From Helianthus annuus (taxonomy: Eukaryota; Streptophyta; Magnoliopsida; Asterales; Asteraceae), in assembly GCF_002127325.2 (NCBI RefSeq), contig NC_035436.2, positions 30,529,558 through 30,593,557 on the forward strand: DNA of 64,000 bases. Reading direction: 5' to 3'. Positions 1 to 11,378 of this stretch are shown here, one piece after another. A program made the translations under genes and the position numbers. Below the pieces are notes generated by a model. It saw only the letters and a program-made list of their open reading frames with translations. It was not told the DNA's origin and made no database searches. The first letter of the stretch is position 1, and each line of letters begins with the position of its first letter.

Positions 1-1307
1 GATTTAGTTTCCTCAATTCGTTCATAAACGAATAATTAATTGCGTATTGAAATTTAATGCAGCACCTCTCGAACTGTTACTGTTCAAGGAGACATGGTAG
101 CTGACTTTATAACAATAAGTCTTCAATATCTATATATCTATCTATATACTATATATAAGCATTTCTCATGTACAAATTTGTAATTTTGACAAACATACAA
201 ATTTAAAAGCATTATGTACAATAGAGATAAGCCATTTTAAAGGGGCTAAAGTTGCAACTTTTCCAAAATTTTAAGACACCATAGGGGTGTTTTAGGGATT
301 TGATCATAGAATCACCGTACATTAACTTCTCAGACAATTGAATCGTTTCTTATCCTAGAATTGAATATATAACCCTAATACCCAAATCACAGTTTCCTCT
401 CATCTCTTCACCTTCATCACTTCATCACGACTGAATCCTCCATAACCCTAATATCCCTGTAAAGACTGCAAATGAATCGTCCCACCTTCAATTTGTCCTC
501 TCAAATCCCCCTTACGTTCTCACTCCACCCTCTGCCGGCGACAGTGGTTCCAGGGGCTGTGGTATTGGTGGTCGTCAAAGGCCAACGGCTAGGGTTTGCC
601 ATGAAACACTGTAGTTATCGAATTACACACTCTATTTGCTGAAGATTTTTGATCGATGTATTGTAGCAAGGATGTTGGTTACTTATTTTCATCTTTTTAG
701 ATTTCAACAAGTTTGTTCCTCATCAACACCTTGAATTGCATATATCGGTTCATCGTTTTATATGTTTGAAATTGAAACAAGTTCCTTTTCAATCGCAGGT
801 TCTAGGTCTTGAAACTGAAATCGGAATGTTGAAATCGCTAGATCTTGAGTCGCTGGTAAGTGAATTGATTCGTTTCTGCATTTTTTTTTTTTACATTTCA
901 TTTATTTTTGCACGTATATCTCTATGAAAATAGCAACAGTTCGATGATATGCATACATTTAGTTGGTCAACTGTGGAATCTATGTTGTTATTTTAGAAAA
1001 CATTGGAATTTAATTCTTTGACTCTTGGTCTGTACAATCAATTTGAATTTGATGGCTTTTCACCGCCATGAAATGTAATTTATGTTCACCATTATCCTAA
1101 AGATAGGTGGAACCGCGATTATAGAGACGATGGGCCGCCTGGAGTTGACCGGGTCATCGGTTCCTTGCCGTCTACCTTCTCGCCTAGGTACCCTGGTTAT
1201 GACTCTAGAGGGTCGAGTTATCGAAGACGAAGCCCGTTGATACGTGAAACAAGTTTGAGTCATGATGATGATCAGTGGCACCCTTACAAAATTTATTTTT
1301 TCACCAG

Positions 1308-1581
1308 GTGCGAACAAATCAGTTTGTGCACCCGAGCCATATGATGTTGGGCGAATTTTGCAAGTTGATATTATATCAAATGCTCAAAAGTCAAATGTGA
1401 CGACAGATTGTCCGATACAGCCCGATTTGTTCTCTTTCCTTTTACTTATATTTTTTGTTGTCTTTAGGCTGTGTCTTTTGTGATAACTGAATTTATTCGT
1501 TTTGATGACGTTTCTGTAACAGCTGTTGGATTAGAGAGTTATGTGGAGACGCTTTCTCGAAAAGGAAATTCTGAATTCAGT
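1308..1581 (+). pseudogene. SCAB1-like gene fragment (two captured exons)
   Basis: After an acceptor-like CACCAG the frame reads GANKSVCAPEPYDVGRILQV, and the exon runs to about 1424. A second piece after TAACAG (1523-1581) reads AVGLESYVETLSRKGNSEFS and ends at a GTATG donor-like site. Both match the part of plant stomatal closure-related actin-binding protein (SCAB) that carries APEPFDVGR and GLGSYVEALxRK, as I remember the family. The rest of the gene is absent, so this is a fragment, not a working gene. It lies inside the Helitron at 141-4477 beside fragments of unrelated genes, which points to capture. An upstream stretch (1080-1260) could belong to the same or another captured exon and is unassigned. 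Confidence 0.62.
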
Positions 1582-1757
1582 GTATGTTAAATTGTTAATC
1601 TATAAATTTATTTGGTAAAAAAGATGTTTGACTAATCGTTCGTGTACTTTACTCTTATAAATTGGTCTTTTCGAGTACGTTCTATATCTCTAATGAATCT
1701 AAATTCATCTTAAAAATATATCTTTGCATACAGCCACCTATACTTTTATTTAAATAT

Positions 1758-2201
1758 AGGTAAGGGTTAGTAGTGTGGATACTATTGGTAAGGGTAACTT
1801 TGGGTCTGTTTGGCTGTGTAGATGTATGGTTAGTAGTGTGGAGTTTGCGTGTAAGACCCTGGTGAAAGGGGAGGAGCTAGACGGTTCATAGAGAAGTTGA
1901 GATAATGCAACATTTGTCAGGGCATCCAGGGTTGTGACGTTGAATGTGGTTTATGAAGATTCGGAATCTTTTCATTTGGTAATGGAGTTGTGTTCAGGGG
2001 GAAGGTTGATTGATCAAATGACGAAAGAAGGTCGTTATTCTGAATAACGGGCTGCTAATATATTCGAGTTGATGACGGTGATTAAATATTGTCATGACAT
2101 GGGTGTGGTTCATCGGGATGTAAAGCTTGAGAATATCCTGTTAACAACTTCAGGGAAGATTAAGCTTCCTGATTTTGGCTTGGCAATGAGGATCACCAAC
2201 G
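1758..2201 (+). pseudogene. PEPKR2-like Ser/Thr kinase fragment
   Basis: The N-terminal half of a CDPK-related kinase, most like plant PEPKR2. The glycine loop reads TIGKGNFGSVWLC. Then come FACKTLVKGEE (catalytic Lys region), EIMQHLSGHPG, LVMELCSGGRLIDQM, the catalytic loop VVHRDVKLEN and the DFG segment DFGLAMRI. It is dead: a stop follows EELDGS, the frame shifts after LSGHPG, and a second stop follows GRYSE. The C-lobe beyond the DFG region is missing. At the DFG segment an expected Ala is Pro (KLPDFG). It is captured cargo of the Helitron and shares strand with the other two fragments. Confidence 0.75.
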
Positions 2202-2630
2202 GTACTATTTTCTTCTGTGTCTTGGTTATAAATAAATTAATTCTTTATTTTTTATACGCAGGAAGTTCACACAAGTGTTATGCTTTGTGTATCTATGATA
2301 TTGATTATATATCTGCTCAAACTTGTTTAAATTTGTTCCTCACAAGTTCCCTTAATTGGTTGACCGACAATGTGTCAACTTTTAGTAGACATAAGGTGCT
2401 TAGCTTACCTTGTATCTTACTAAACCCTTCTTTGACTTAATTTGACAACACTTGACGAATCAATGGGACAGAAGCTTTTACCAAGTCCTTCATGCTTCCA
2501 GATCCGCATCACCCTACTTAACCCCAAAGCCTAGATTCAAATCATCATGATTCATTTGTGCACCCAAGTAAGTCTGCTCCATAAATAAAGTTATTATTTA
2601 ATACCCAGTGTAGTTTTCCAACTTCCAAAG

Positions 2631-3169
2631 TAGGGGTGCTAAACGGGTTGTGTTCGCAGGTTGGCGAGTTCAACTCGACCCAAACCCGAAAATTTTACAC
2701 GAACTTGAACCCGAAAATCGTATCATACATATAAACCCGAACACGACCCGAAATTTCATGGGTTGACCCGAACACGACGCGTTCAACCCGAGTTTTTTAA
2801 TTTTTTCTGAAATTGATATATTAAAATTAAAATTTACTTAAAAAACACAAATGTATATAATAATATCATAGTTAAATTATAAAATCTATGTTAATTTCTC
2901 TTTTTAAGTTACAATCATGGCATAAAATACTACCCCATTTAATTTATGACATAAAATATATTGTAAAAAATTATAATATAGTATAAATGTGTTAAACGGG
3001 TCAATCCGCCAACCCGACCATGTTGACTTGAACCCGACCCGTTAACCTAAACGGGTTCGCGTGTTCAACCTGAAAATAACCCGAACCCGTTTAGACTAAA
3101 CCTAAACCCGCGAATTTCGTGTTAGGATCGTGTCGAGTTTTCGGGTGGTGTTAGAAATTCACACCCCTA
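2631..3169. mobile_element. hAT-type MITE inside the Helitron
   Basis: Starts TAGGGGTGCTAAACGGGTT and ends ATTCACACCCCTA, so the inverted repeats share TAGGGGTG. The 8-bp flanks are TTCCAAAG on the left and TTCCAAAA on the right, a 7/8 match to a target duplication. The interior is rich in AACCCGA / ACGGGTT motifs in both orientations, typical of hAT subterminal repeats. No coding capacity. Confidence 0.75.
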
Positions 3170-3748
3170 TTCCAAAACAGATAGTTGAAAATACTAATCA
3201 ATCCTTGACATATATACATGCTTAGTATTTGTTCAGTAGAATAATATCACTTAGTATTATCTGATACATATTGAAAGAAGTCGAAATTTAATATGGATTC
3301 ATATTGTTTGATACTGCAGGTAGGCAAAACGAAAAGGTATAATAATGTTGGAAGAATTAAATTTTATGTGCAGTCCAAAGCGCTTTATAAAGTTTTCGGT
3401 TCCATATATCGTGTTGTTGGGTTGCATTTTCACAAACTGATTCTCTATGCATTTTCATAATGTTGGAAGAATTAAATTTTATGTAAATTCCACTTATGTA
3501 TGTTTTTTACAATTTTCTATGAGCGAGTCTGGTGGGTTGGGTAACGGGTCAAAGCAGTTTCTCATATAATTAATGTTTTCAATATGATTAATGTAAATAA
3601 ACTTAGGAGGAGATTTTATGCACTTTAGGTGATGTTTGACTCGCTCAACCTGTTCAACCGGTTTCCAGTTTAACCACCATTAACCTTTTACCTGACCTGT
3701 TAGTGAAAATAATAACCTAAATTGACTTGCTTCATTTTGGACCAACAG

Positions 3749-4009
3749 GAAAAAGGAAACGTCCCATACGTGGTGGGCAATGGGGCGGGTGTGTTCACCC
3801 GAAGCCCAAAAGAAACAACCCAGATAGTGGCTGGATGGTTCAGCACCAACTCAGATGAGCTCAAGAAAATGTCCAAAAACAGCCTGAAGTTGGCTCAACC
3901 AGAGGCTGTGTTTGACATCATGAGGGACATTCATGACTTGGCGGGTCAACATGGGCCCCTCGCTGACGTACCGTATGTTTTAACATCATCGTTTACAAAC
4001 TTAATTTAG
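3749..4009 (+). pseudogene. MGDG synthase C-terminal exon fragment
   Basis: After a good acceptor (ACCAACAG) an intact 87-codon frame reads [20 protein letters not shown], then [20 protein letters not shown] and ends with a stop. This is the last-exon region of plant monogalactosyldiacylglycerol synthase (MGD1 family), the plastid envelope enzyme that makes the main thylakoid galactolipid. Only the C-terminal glycosyltransferase end is here; the rest of the enzyme is absent, and a Gly replaces the usual Asp in VVDNGAGVF. The frame has no stops, so capture may be recent or the piece may have been kept by chance. It is the last cargo fragment before the Helitron 3' end. Confidence 0.72.
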
Positions 4010-4373
4010 AAACATGTATATGTAATTTGTAGAATATGCTTTGATTACCTACCATTTTTTTGAGCTTGGGAAAAGCTTTTGTGTGGCAAATTGTAAGTTA
4101 TGTGGTTATGTATTAATTTAGTTAGTGTGTTTTAGAACTTTAAGAAGTTGGTGTGCCACTTTTTAGTTTAATTGTGACTATAAAAAATGTAAAAAGAATC
4201 TTGTTTAATCGATGATCATGGTTTGGTTTATCAAGTAAATTGATTCAGTATTTAAGAACTTTATAATTAAAAGTTTGAAGTAATTATTTTATGAATAAGT
4301 ATCTCATAAAAGTAGTGTATCCGGAAGACGGATTTCAATTTTAATTATTTTCACAGTTCAACCCCCTGCCGTA

Positions 4374-4477
4374 ACGTGCAGGTACGTGCACTATATTATA
4401 CAAATGATTTGAGATGGGCACTATGGTAATATCACACTAATTGTTCACACCGCCGCAACGCGCGGGTCTCCCACTAG
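4374..4477 (+). repeat. Helitron 3' terminal region with hairpin
   Basis: The stretch CGCCGCAACGCGCGGGTCTC precedes CTAG at 4474-4477. GCG/CGC-rich palindromes just before CTAG|T are the usual Helitron 3' signature. A similar motif (CTGCCGTAACGTGCAGGTAC) about 80 bp upstream looks like a second, older terminus. Confidence 0.6.
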
Positions 4478-7400
4478 TATTAATTATATGGAGTTAATAA
4501 AGTCATGAGTCCACTGATAAATTTTCAACAACATTTAGTAACTATATTATGTCGTTATAACTTAGGTTGTTATTATCAGTTTATTATGACTCCTCCATAA
4601 GATAGGTTTTGTCTGCTGACATAAAGATATACCCGAAATTACATTTTGTCATCTTTGAATATTACAAAGTTAGAGTAATAAACCGGTTTTAATTCTCACT
4701 TCTTCTTCAAATCAGAGCCTCTCGTTTCTTTTAAAGATATTGTAATACTCTATTAGATGCTTCACATTAATCTAAACATATCTAGTGTGTTGCAAAGTGA
4801 GTAATATCTAAACGAGTATAGACTTAAACTTACATAAGGCTTCTAATTAATGAAGCGTAAGAAATAATCTCATTTATCTTATTATCCTCTAAAGGAGAGC
4901 AATATTGTTTGTTAGATATGCAAGGACCTATTTAATGTTAAACTTATGGAACGGAAGTAATGTCCCATTTGGTCTATCTCAACATGTTATGATATCTATT
5001 ATGTAAGAGATATCTCTGAGATCTATTATATCAAAGTTTGTGTTAACAATGCTTTGACTTATGTAACATATACTTGTCAAAAGAATATCATCTATATAAA
5101 GAAAAGTTCATCTTAGTTGCTCCTACTCATCTTGAGGTAGGTACATTAATCCACTTGCTTGTTGATGAAAATAATTACGTTAAGATTTCATCACATTATG
5201 ATGTTTGCACTAACCCATACATGGATTTTATTGGCTTATAGACAAACTGTTCTTTAACCTTAAGTTTAGAATTTTCAGGTTGTTTTATGAACATGTAAAT
5301 ATGTCAGCCAGTTATTAGGGAAAGTTGTTTTAATGTTCATCTAATGTAGCTCAAAACTATTATAAGCTACTAGAACAGTGATGATCCTAAAAGAAATCTT
5401 TTGTTAGATATGTAAGAAAGATTCTTTAATAATATATCTTTTCCTGAGTATAACCTTTGACAGTCAATCATACTTCTTTGTGTCTTAACGTTTATATCAG
5501 GATTTGGTTTAGTTATGAACACTCTTAGGTAATTCAATCAAATCCCAAACGTTATACGAACACATAAAAACAGTTTTACTAGAAAACAGTTTTATTCCAT
5601 TCAGAAGATTGATTGACACTAATGGCTTAATTAGAAGAGATAGGATCTGTAATCATCAAAGTTAGTAGTTTTTTAAACCTAGATGACCTCCTGAGTTGAT
5701 TATTGGGTTTGTTAGAAGTTTTAGTTTTATGGATTAGCTCTTGGTTAGGTTGCTATCATTTTCAGGATTCTAAGTTTGTAAGAGTTGGTGCAGTATGGTG
5801 TACAAGAGGTGTAATCGGAGTTAAATTCAGAGTAAAATTTAATGACACTCTTCCCCCCGCCTCTTGTATTACTTGCAAGTCATGATAAGGACTTTGACTG
5901 CTCCCACTGATCTTAGAAATCTTTAGGAACTCAGGATGCTTAGAGTCAATATTTAACGACCAACAGATTCTAATAGAGAAAATAAAATTAATGACGTTAG
6001 TCGTTATAGTTTCTCTTGTTGGGGATTATTTTAGTTTAGGTAAGAAATCTAAGTGTGCCCACAATTAAGCAACAATGAAACTTTTGTAAGTGTAGTATTA
6101 TATTTTAAGGAGACAAGTGTTGATGGAACAGTGTCGTGATGGAGCGGTGTCTTGTACAAGAGGTGTAAATTGAAGTAATATAAAGTTTTCACTCCCCCAC
6201 CTCTTGCAACTATTGCAAGTTATTATTAAGACACTTAATGCTCCCACTGATCTTTAATATCTCTAGAATGCTACAAGAGAAGTTTCAATGAGCTACGTGG
6301 TGTGGGAACCTATCATATATACGTTAGACTTTATTTGATTTCCTTAATGTCCAGATGTCATAAGAAACTTAGGGACATATTTAATAACAATCATGTTAAG
6401 CACATATATGAATAGATTTCTTTAAGACCATGGGCCATATGCGACTAATTTAGATGCAAGCAGATAATCTTTAATTGATAAATGAATTATGTCTGAATAT
6501 TCCATTTTGGAATAAGTTTCACGAATGTTAATGAAATATAACTTATGGTGGACCCATACTTACTCCTTAAGCCAAATAATGATTTAGGGCTTTTAACGTC
6601 AAGATTTAAAATCACTTAGAATGAGATTAGATAAAAAATCATCCTCATTAACCATGTCATGATTTCTCATGAATTTCGGTTATAATGGATGAAATTTAAA
6701 AGTCTCATTTTTATTTTATCAAATTCTCATTTGCATGATGACAAAATTTGTGAAAGTTTAAGGTATCATCTAGTTCCATCTTACTAATGTTTCTATCCAA
6801 ATATTAAAACAAATAATATGAGAGTTTAAGTAAGTGTGACTTTATGTTGACCATGCAAACCTCACAACCTTCATAATACTATATTCTGATTAATCTTCAG
6901 AATATGTAAGGTATCGAAAGCCGTTGTTAGAAGACTGCTTATTATGGTTCTTATAGCCTTAACATTTAATTTTGTCACTAACTCTCATGTTAGTTATTTG
7001 TCGAGTTCTGGTAAGGAAACGTATGGAACTAGAGTCAACTAATCATGTGTTAATTGGAATATTAAAAATTATCAGACTTAAATATCATTAGTAAGTGACT
7101 ACCTAATTAACTTATTCAACCGTTCTTCTGAATAATGGATAGTCTCGTTGCTTATGCCTAGTCTAATGGCATAATCATGTAGTGAGATTTTCCCTTGAAG
7201 AACATTAGAGTATGGATTTTGTACTTGTATTTTGACTATGGACCTTAGAACAATCCTAGTTTAAGGTTTTAGTGGTTTTAAGGTGAATAACATTTTATTT
7301 TCTAATTTCTAACATTTATTTCTTAGTCTTAGGAAAGACTTAATCTGGAATAACTTTAGTGATAGCCATTATGTTATAGAGATCTCGATTATCATAAGAG

Positions 7401-7762
7401 ACATTATGATCGATTTATCCTAATCATCATGCTCTACTTTTCTACTGTAGTAATCATAATCAGAAGAGAGCAGTAGGATTATCGTGTCTTAAGGGATAAT
7501 CAAGGATTCAATTTAAGAGCTAATTCTTATAGAAACTTTAAATAAAGCAAAACATTTTAGGTTTAAAATTAGAGTAGATGAGATATATATAGAAGAAAAT
7601 TATAGTGAGTAAAGTTATGGGTACTAAAAAATAAGGCAGACGAAATGATCATAAAATTAATGAAGGATCATTGATATAAGGATCATTATGTGAAGAGGTT
7701 GTGATATGTCTATTACTAACATCAAAATAATAGACTTATTTAAAGTTCTACTTAAACGAAGA

Positions 7763-8010
7763 CAAATCAGCCTTGGCCAGAAGTGTAATCATTTAAGCAT
7801 GTGTGCAAAGTAATCGTGACAAATCAGCTTTGGCCAGAAATGAGACAATCACTTTAACACTTGTTAAGTATGCTAGACATAAATGAATTAAATCAGCTTT
7901 GGCCAGAAGTAAGACATTCACGTTTGTAATGCATAATTAACATAGCTTCTATAATACTTGAACAATAAATAGATGCATCAAATCAGCTTTGGCCAAAAGT
8001 GATACATCAG
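7763..8010. repeat. Four-copy dispersed repeat AAATCAGCTTTGGCCAGAAG
   Basis: The motif AAATCAGCTTTGGCCAGAAG, with one or two changes per copy, occurs four times near 7765, 7828, 7888 and 7979, separated by unique AT-rich sequence. Spacing is 60-90 bp. It looks like a degenerate tandem array within the LTR-element derivative. Confidence 0.75.
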
Positions 8011-8154
8011 AAGCTCATTCAAGTTAAGCCATTTTGGTTTTGTAAAACATTATTTCATCCTTATTAATTAACTAAGTATTTACAAAACCAATTATTTAAT
8101 AGTAAACCACCCGAGCTAAGTCTTAGTTCACATTAAACAGCCTAAAATAATGAG

Positions 8155-8695
8155 GTTTCAAGTGGGATCTCGACTCGGTTATGAGGTCTCGAGTGAGATC
8201 TCGAGTCAAGTCTCGACTCATCTTGTAACATTATGAGGTCTCGACTCATTAAGGTCTCGAGTCGCAACCTCAGTATCTCGAGTCGTAATCATGGTCTCGA
8301 CTACTATGTTTTATGAGATCTCGACTATTTAATGAGGTCTCGAGTCGCAACCTTAGTATCTCGAGTCGTAATCATGGTCTTGACTACTATGTTTTATGAG
8401 ATCTCTACTGTTTAATGAGATCTCGAGTCGCAATCACGGTCTCGGGTTGTGAAGATTGAAGCCCTTAGTCGAAACCTCAGTTGTCTCGAGTTGAAACTTT
8501 ATGGTCTCGAGTCGAAACTTTATGGTCTCGAGTCGAGACCTTTGTCTCGAGTTGTAAACATTTGAGGACCCTTATGATTTCGAGTCGAGACCTTGTGCTC
8601 TCGAGTCGAGACCTTGTGGTCTCGAGTCGAGACCTTGTGGTCTCGAGTCGAGACCTGATGGTCTCGAGTCGTAATCTCATGGTCTCGAGTCCACT
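8155..8695. repeat. GGTCTCGAGTCGAGACC palindromic tandem array
   Basis: About 20 or more copies of TCTCGAGTCG-like motifs. In 8580-8690 they settle into a regular 21-bp period (GTGGTCTCGAGTCGAGACCTT). Each unit is itself nearly palindromic around CTCGAG. Long frames on both strands here (8477-8813) are artefacts of the 21-bp period, which is divisible by three. Confidence 0.9.
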
Positions 8696-9196
8696 GTTAA
8701 CAGCTGTTATTCTGATAATAACTGAAAACTCGAAATTTTATGGATTGTGGGATAGTGTTTCCTGTTTTATTGCTGATCTAAACTTATCAAAAGATTTCGA
8801 AAATTATAACTGATTATCTTTTAACAGTTTCCGAAAATTTTAATTGATAAAATCCAGATCAAAACAGTAAAAAACACCCACTAATCCAAATCATATTCCA
8901 AAACTTACGGAATTTTTGAGTTTTCATTAGAACATATGATGAACCCTAGAAAATTAAAACATAATTCTGGAAACCCGAAACCTGAATTTTAATGGTTTTG
9001 TAATGGATTTCGGAACAGTAGGTTTTACCCATTATGATTTCGAGTCAATTATTAAAATTCCGTTTCGAAAACAGTGATCCGAGACATTGTTAAAGGACTC
9101 AAAACCGGCTGTTTATAATACTTTCAAAAATTCTGTTTTCCAGATTTCAATCCCAGAATTAACGGGTACGAAAACAGAACTGATTTATCAACATAT

Positions 9197-9208
9197 GCTC
9201 TGATACCA
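9197..9208 (-). other. Primer-binding site, initiator tRNA-Met type
   Basis: GCTCTGATACCA on + is the exact reverse complement of TGGTATCAGAGC, the common plant LTR-element primer site complementary to tRNA-iMet. It lies 2 bp from TGTTGATCAG, the presumed LTR edge, and sets the element on the minus strand. Confidence 0.8.
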
Positions 9209-9210
9209 CA

Positions 9211-9970
9211 TGTTGATCAGTTCTGTTTAAACATAAGGGAAAACATGTAAATAATACCTGATACAGCAAACAGGCCAACAGAGAATCCAGTCAGGGACGC
9301 AGCCATGGAATTCGACATAGTTGTCAACTTGATCTGGTTCCCCTTTAGGATGTATCTTCTTGATGGTAGTACCGAGTTCTTTAGGGTTGAAGAACTCGTA
9401 GTAATGCAGAGAGAGGAGGGGCGATATTGAGTATGATGTTATGAATGTCTAACCCTAATCCCTCTCTAGTAATCTCCTTATATACACCCAAGGGGAAACC
9501 CAATTAGTTAATTAGGGTAATATGGCTCATCAACAATTACCAACTAATTATATTATAGGTTTTATATATTTTGATCTATATTTTATAAATGATAATGATG
9601 GCTACTAGATTAAATATAAATAAATAAATATTTAATTTTACATCAGGGTCCATTGGTGACCAATATGTCACAATAGTTGGGACTGCCAGTGGTTATTTTT
9701 GAAGTTAGTACTATTTGCGGCCAATGACGAATAGTTGGGATTATTAAAATCCAATATTCCTATTTAATCCTACTATACCCTTAACCAGTAAACACTGCTA
9801 TAAAGCAGTCATGTCCACAATGAAAACTCATCCAATACACACTCTCGTACCATGATTGTATCAAGAGCTCCCCAAGTTTTATAATCTGCCGTGACATACT
9901 CCAGTGATTCTGTCTCGTGTGCTGCAGTTCCTCATGTTAATACCTTTATTGAAGTTCTAGTTTCAATTAT
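9211..9970 (-). repeat. 5' LTR of a minus-strand LTR element (right edge uncertain)
   Basis: Begins TGTTGATCAG next to the primer-binding site. On the minus strand it has a TATA-like GTATATAAGG near 9475-9485, then transcribed-region sequence with AACCCTAAT-type repeats. The outer end was not fixed because no second copy is present in the window; the end given is approximate. Confidence 0.5.
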
Positions 9971-10156
9971 CCATATCCCAATAAAAATTTTGGTATGAAA
10001 GTAGTTTGTTAATGTGTGTGCAAAAACTACAGAAACGAATTTGAAAACCATTATTAATTAAATACACACTCCGGGTGTGTTCGATTTGAGGGTTTAGAAC
10101 GGGGAATGAGTTGAAAGCGATTGTTAGTGTTAGTTTCATACTTTCATTCTCCTCTC

Positions 10157-10188
<32 letters not shown>

Positions 10189-10978
10189 CCTCATACCCCC
10201 TTTTTCATGTTTTCAAACAGAGCATAACAACTCATACCCAACTTACATAAAACCCAACTTGGAAAAAATATGTTCACCTGTTTTCCCTTGGATCCAATTC
10301 TCTTTATTGTCCTCTGAGATGATGATCTGATCCAATTAAAGACGACCGCCACAACCACCACCAAGAAACCACATGTAATGGAGTTCTGGTGGAGATACGG
10401 TTAGTGGAGTCGAAAGATGGTGAAGAAGCCACGCATCTAATATTCCTATAAAGCCATTGAAAGATTACTCACATAACCTAAAATATAAACCCAGAAGATG
10501 GGAACTTACCTCAATCGATGCGAAAACTCTGAATGAACCCTACCAGCCACCGGCCAAGGAGAAAACTCTGACACGAACACTCTTACTAAACATGGTATTC
10601 CCGACTCTTTATCACCCGGATCGGAACGTTGTTCACATATGTCGGCCGAGGAGCACCGTCAGTGCTGCCCACTCTCCTCTCGCATCTCCATCTCTCTCTC
10701 TTTCTCTGCACAAAAAATAATGGTAGTGGAAAAAAAGAGGTGAGCAGTTAGTTTAGATTATACCTTTAAAAAAACCATGCGAAAATGAAGAATCGTATAT
10801 GAAGAACTAAAGGAAGATAAAGGAATTTTAGGCGTGAAATCGTAATGGAAGGGGAAAGGAGAAATAGGCAAAGGGCGGGAGTCACAGCAAAGAGGGAAAA
10901 TAAAAGTTCGTATTTTTTTAAAAACCATCAAAATTTTTGGCGGATCTTTACATAATTCTTCAATTTTTCACATCCTTA
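9971..10978. other. Intergenic, no gene seen; CT microsatellite at 10150-10190
   Basis: AT-rich sequence without a convincing gene. A pyrimidine run of (CT)n and TTTCTC repeats sits at 10150-10190. Two short frames (10121-10330 and 10457-10720) have no recognisable domain and unremarkable start contexts, so they are not called. Confidence 0.6.
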
Positions 10979-11274
10979 GTATTCACATTCATGCCATTAA
11001 ATTATGTGTGTAGAGTTTTTATCATATAAAAAGTATAAAAAGTGGTTGTGAATGAATGAGAGAGAAAAATGTTACTGTTCATTGTATATTTGGGGGGACA
11101 CTATTCACCTCCTATAAGTTTTTAATATATTTTGAAAGTGGTTGTGAGTGGATGAGAGATAAAATATAATGATAAAGGTATAAAATATATTATTTAATTG
11201 AAAAATAGAGGGAAAATATAGTGTTTTTTAGTGTAATTTAGAGTGAAAATATGATGGAATGAATGTGAATGCTC
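10979..11274. mobile_element. MITE, PIF/Harbinger (Tourist)-like
   Basis: The ends GTATTCACATTCATGCC and, on the other strand, GAGCATTCACATTCATTCC are inverted repeats. Both sides are flanked by TTA, the usual Harbinger target. Inside, an AAAGTGGTTGTGAATGAATG-like stretch is partly duplicated (around 11040 and 11140). No coding capacity. Confidence 0.6.
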
Positions 11275-11378
11275 TTAGACCATGTGTAGTGGGAGGGGAA
11301 AGATAATGCCCACACTTAGACATTTTGTGCCAAGTGGCAGTCAAGTCAGCTTTGGGGCATTATCTTAATTGGAGTTAT

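Larger units (their letters stand above)
141..4477 (+). mobile_element. Non-autonomous gene-capturing Helitron
   Basis: The 5' end reads TCTATATACTATATATAAGC directly after an A. The 3' end is a GC-rich hairpin region (CCGCCGCAACGCGCGGGT) followed by CTAG and then T. This is the A|TC...CTAG|T arrangement of plant Helitrons, which insert between A and T without target duplication. No RepHel coding sequence is visible. Instead the interior holds pieces of three unrelated host genes, all on the + strand with intron-like gaps, plus a small hAT-type insertion. Gene capture is established for plant Helitrons; pairing these two ends into one element is my inference. The 361-700 stretch has a TATA-like motif and AACCCTAA motifs and may be a captured promoter or 5' UTR. 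A short exon-like piece near 800-855 was not identified. Confidence 0.68.
4478..9196 (-). mobile_element. Non-coding internal region of an LTR-element derivative
   Basis: There is no ORF of protein-like composition over about 4.7 kb on either strand. A primer-binding site and a presumed LTR follow at 9197-9970, in minus orientation. This suggests a large non-coding retrotransposon derivative, or the untranslated internal part of a decayed element. The stretch carries a duplicated block near 5660-5940 and 6110-6310, both with 'tgctcccactgatctt' after a run of pyrimidines. It also carries two short-repeat arrays listed separately. The second LTR was not found in the window, so the left boundary is unknown. 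Confidence 0.4.

Noticed and set aside
8477..8813. Long frames on both strands over the CTCGAG array
   Set aside because: The 21-bp period keeps all frames open; there is no start context or non-repeat protein content.
10121..10720. Two short + strand frames near a CT microsatellite
   Set aside because: No domain, low-complexity content and no splice or promoter support.
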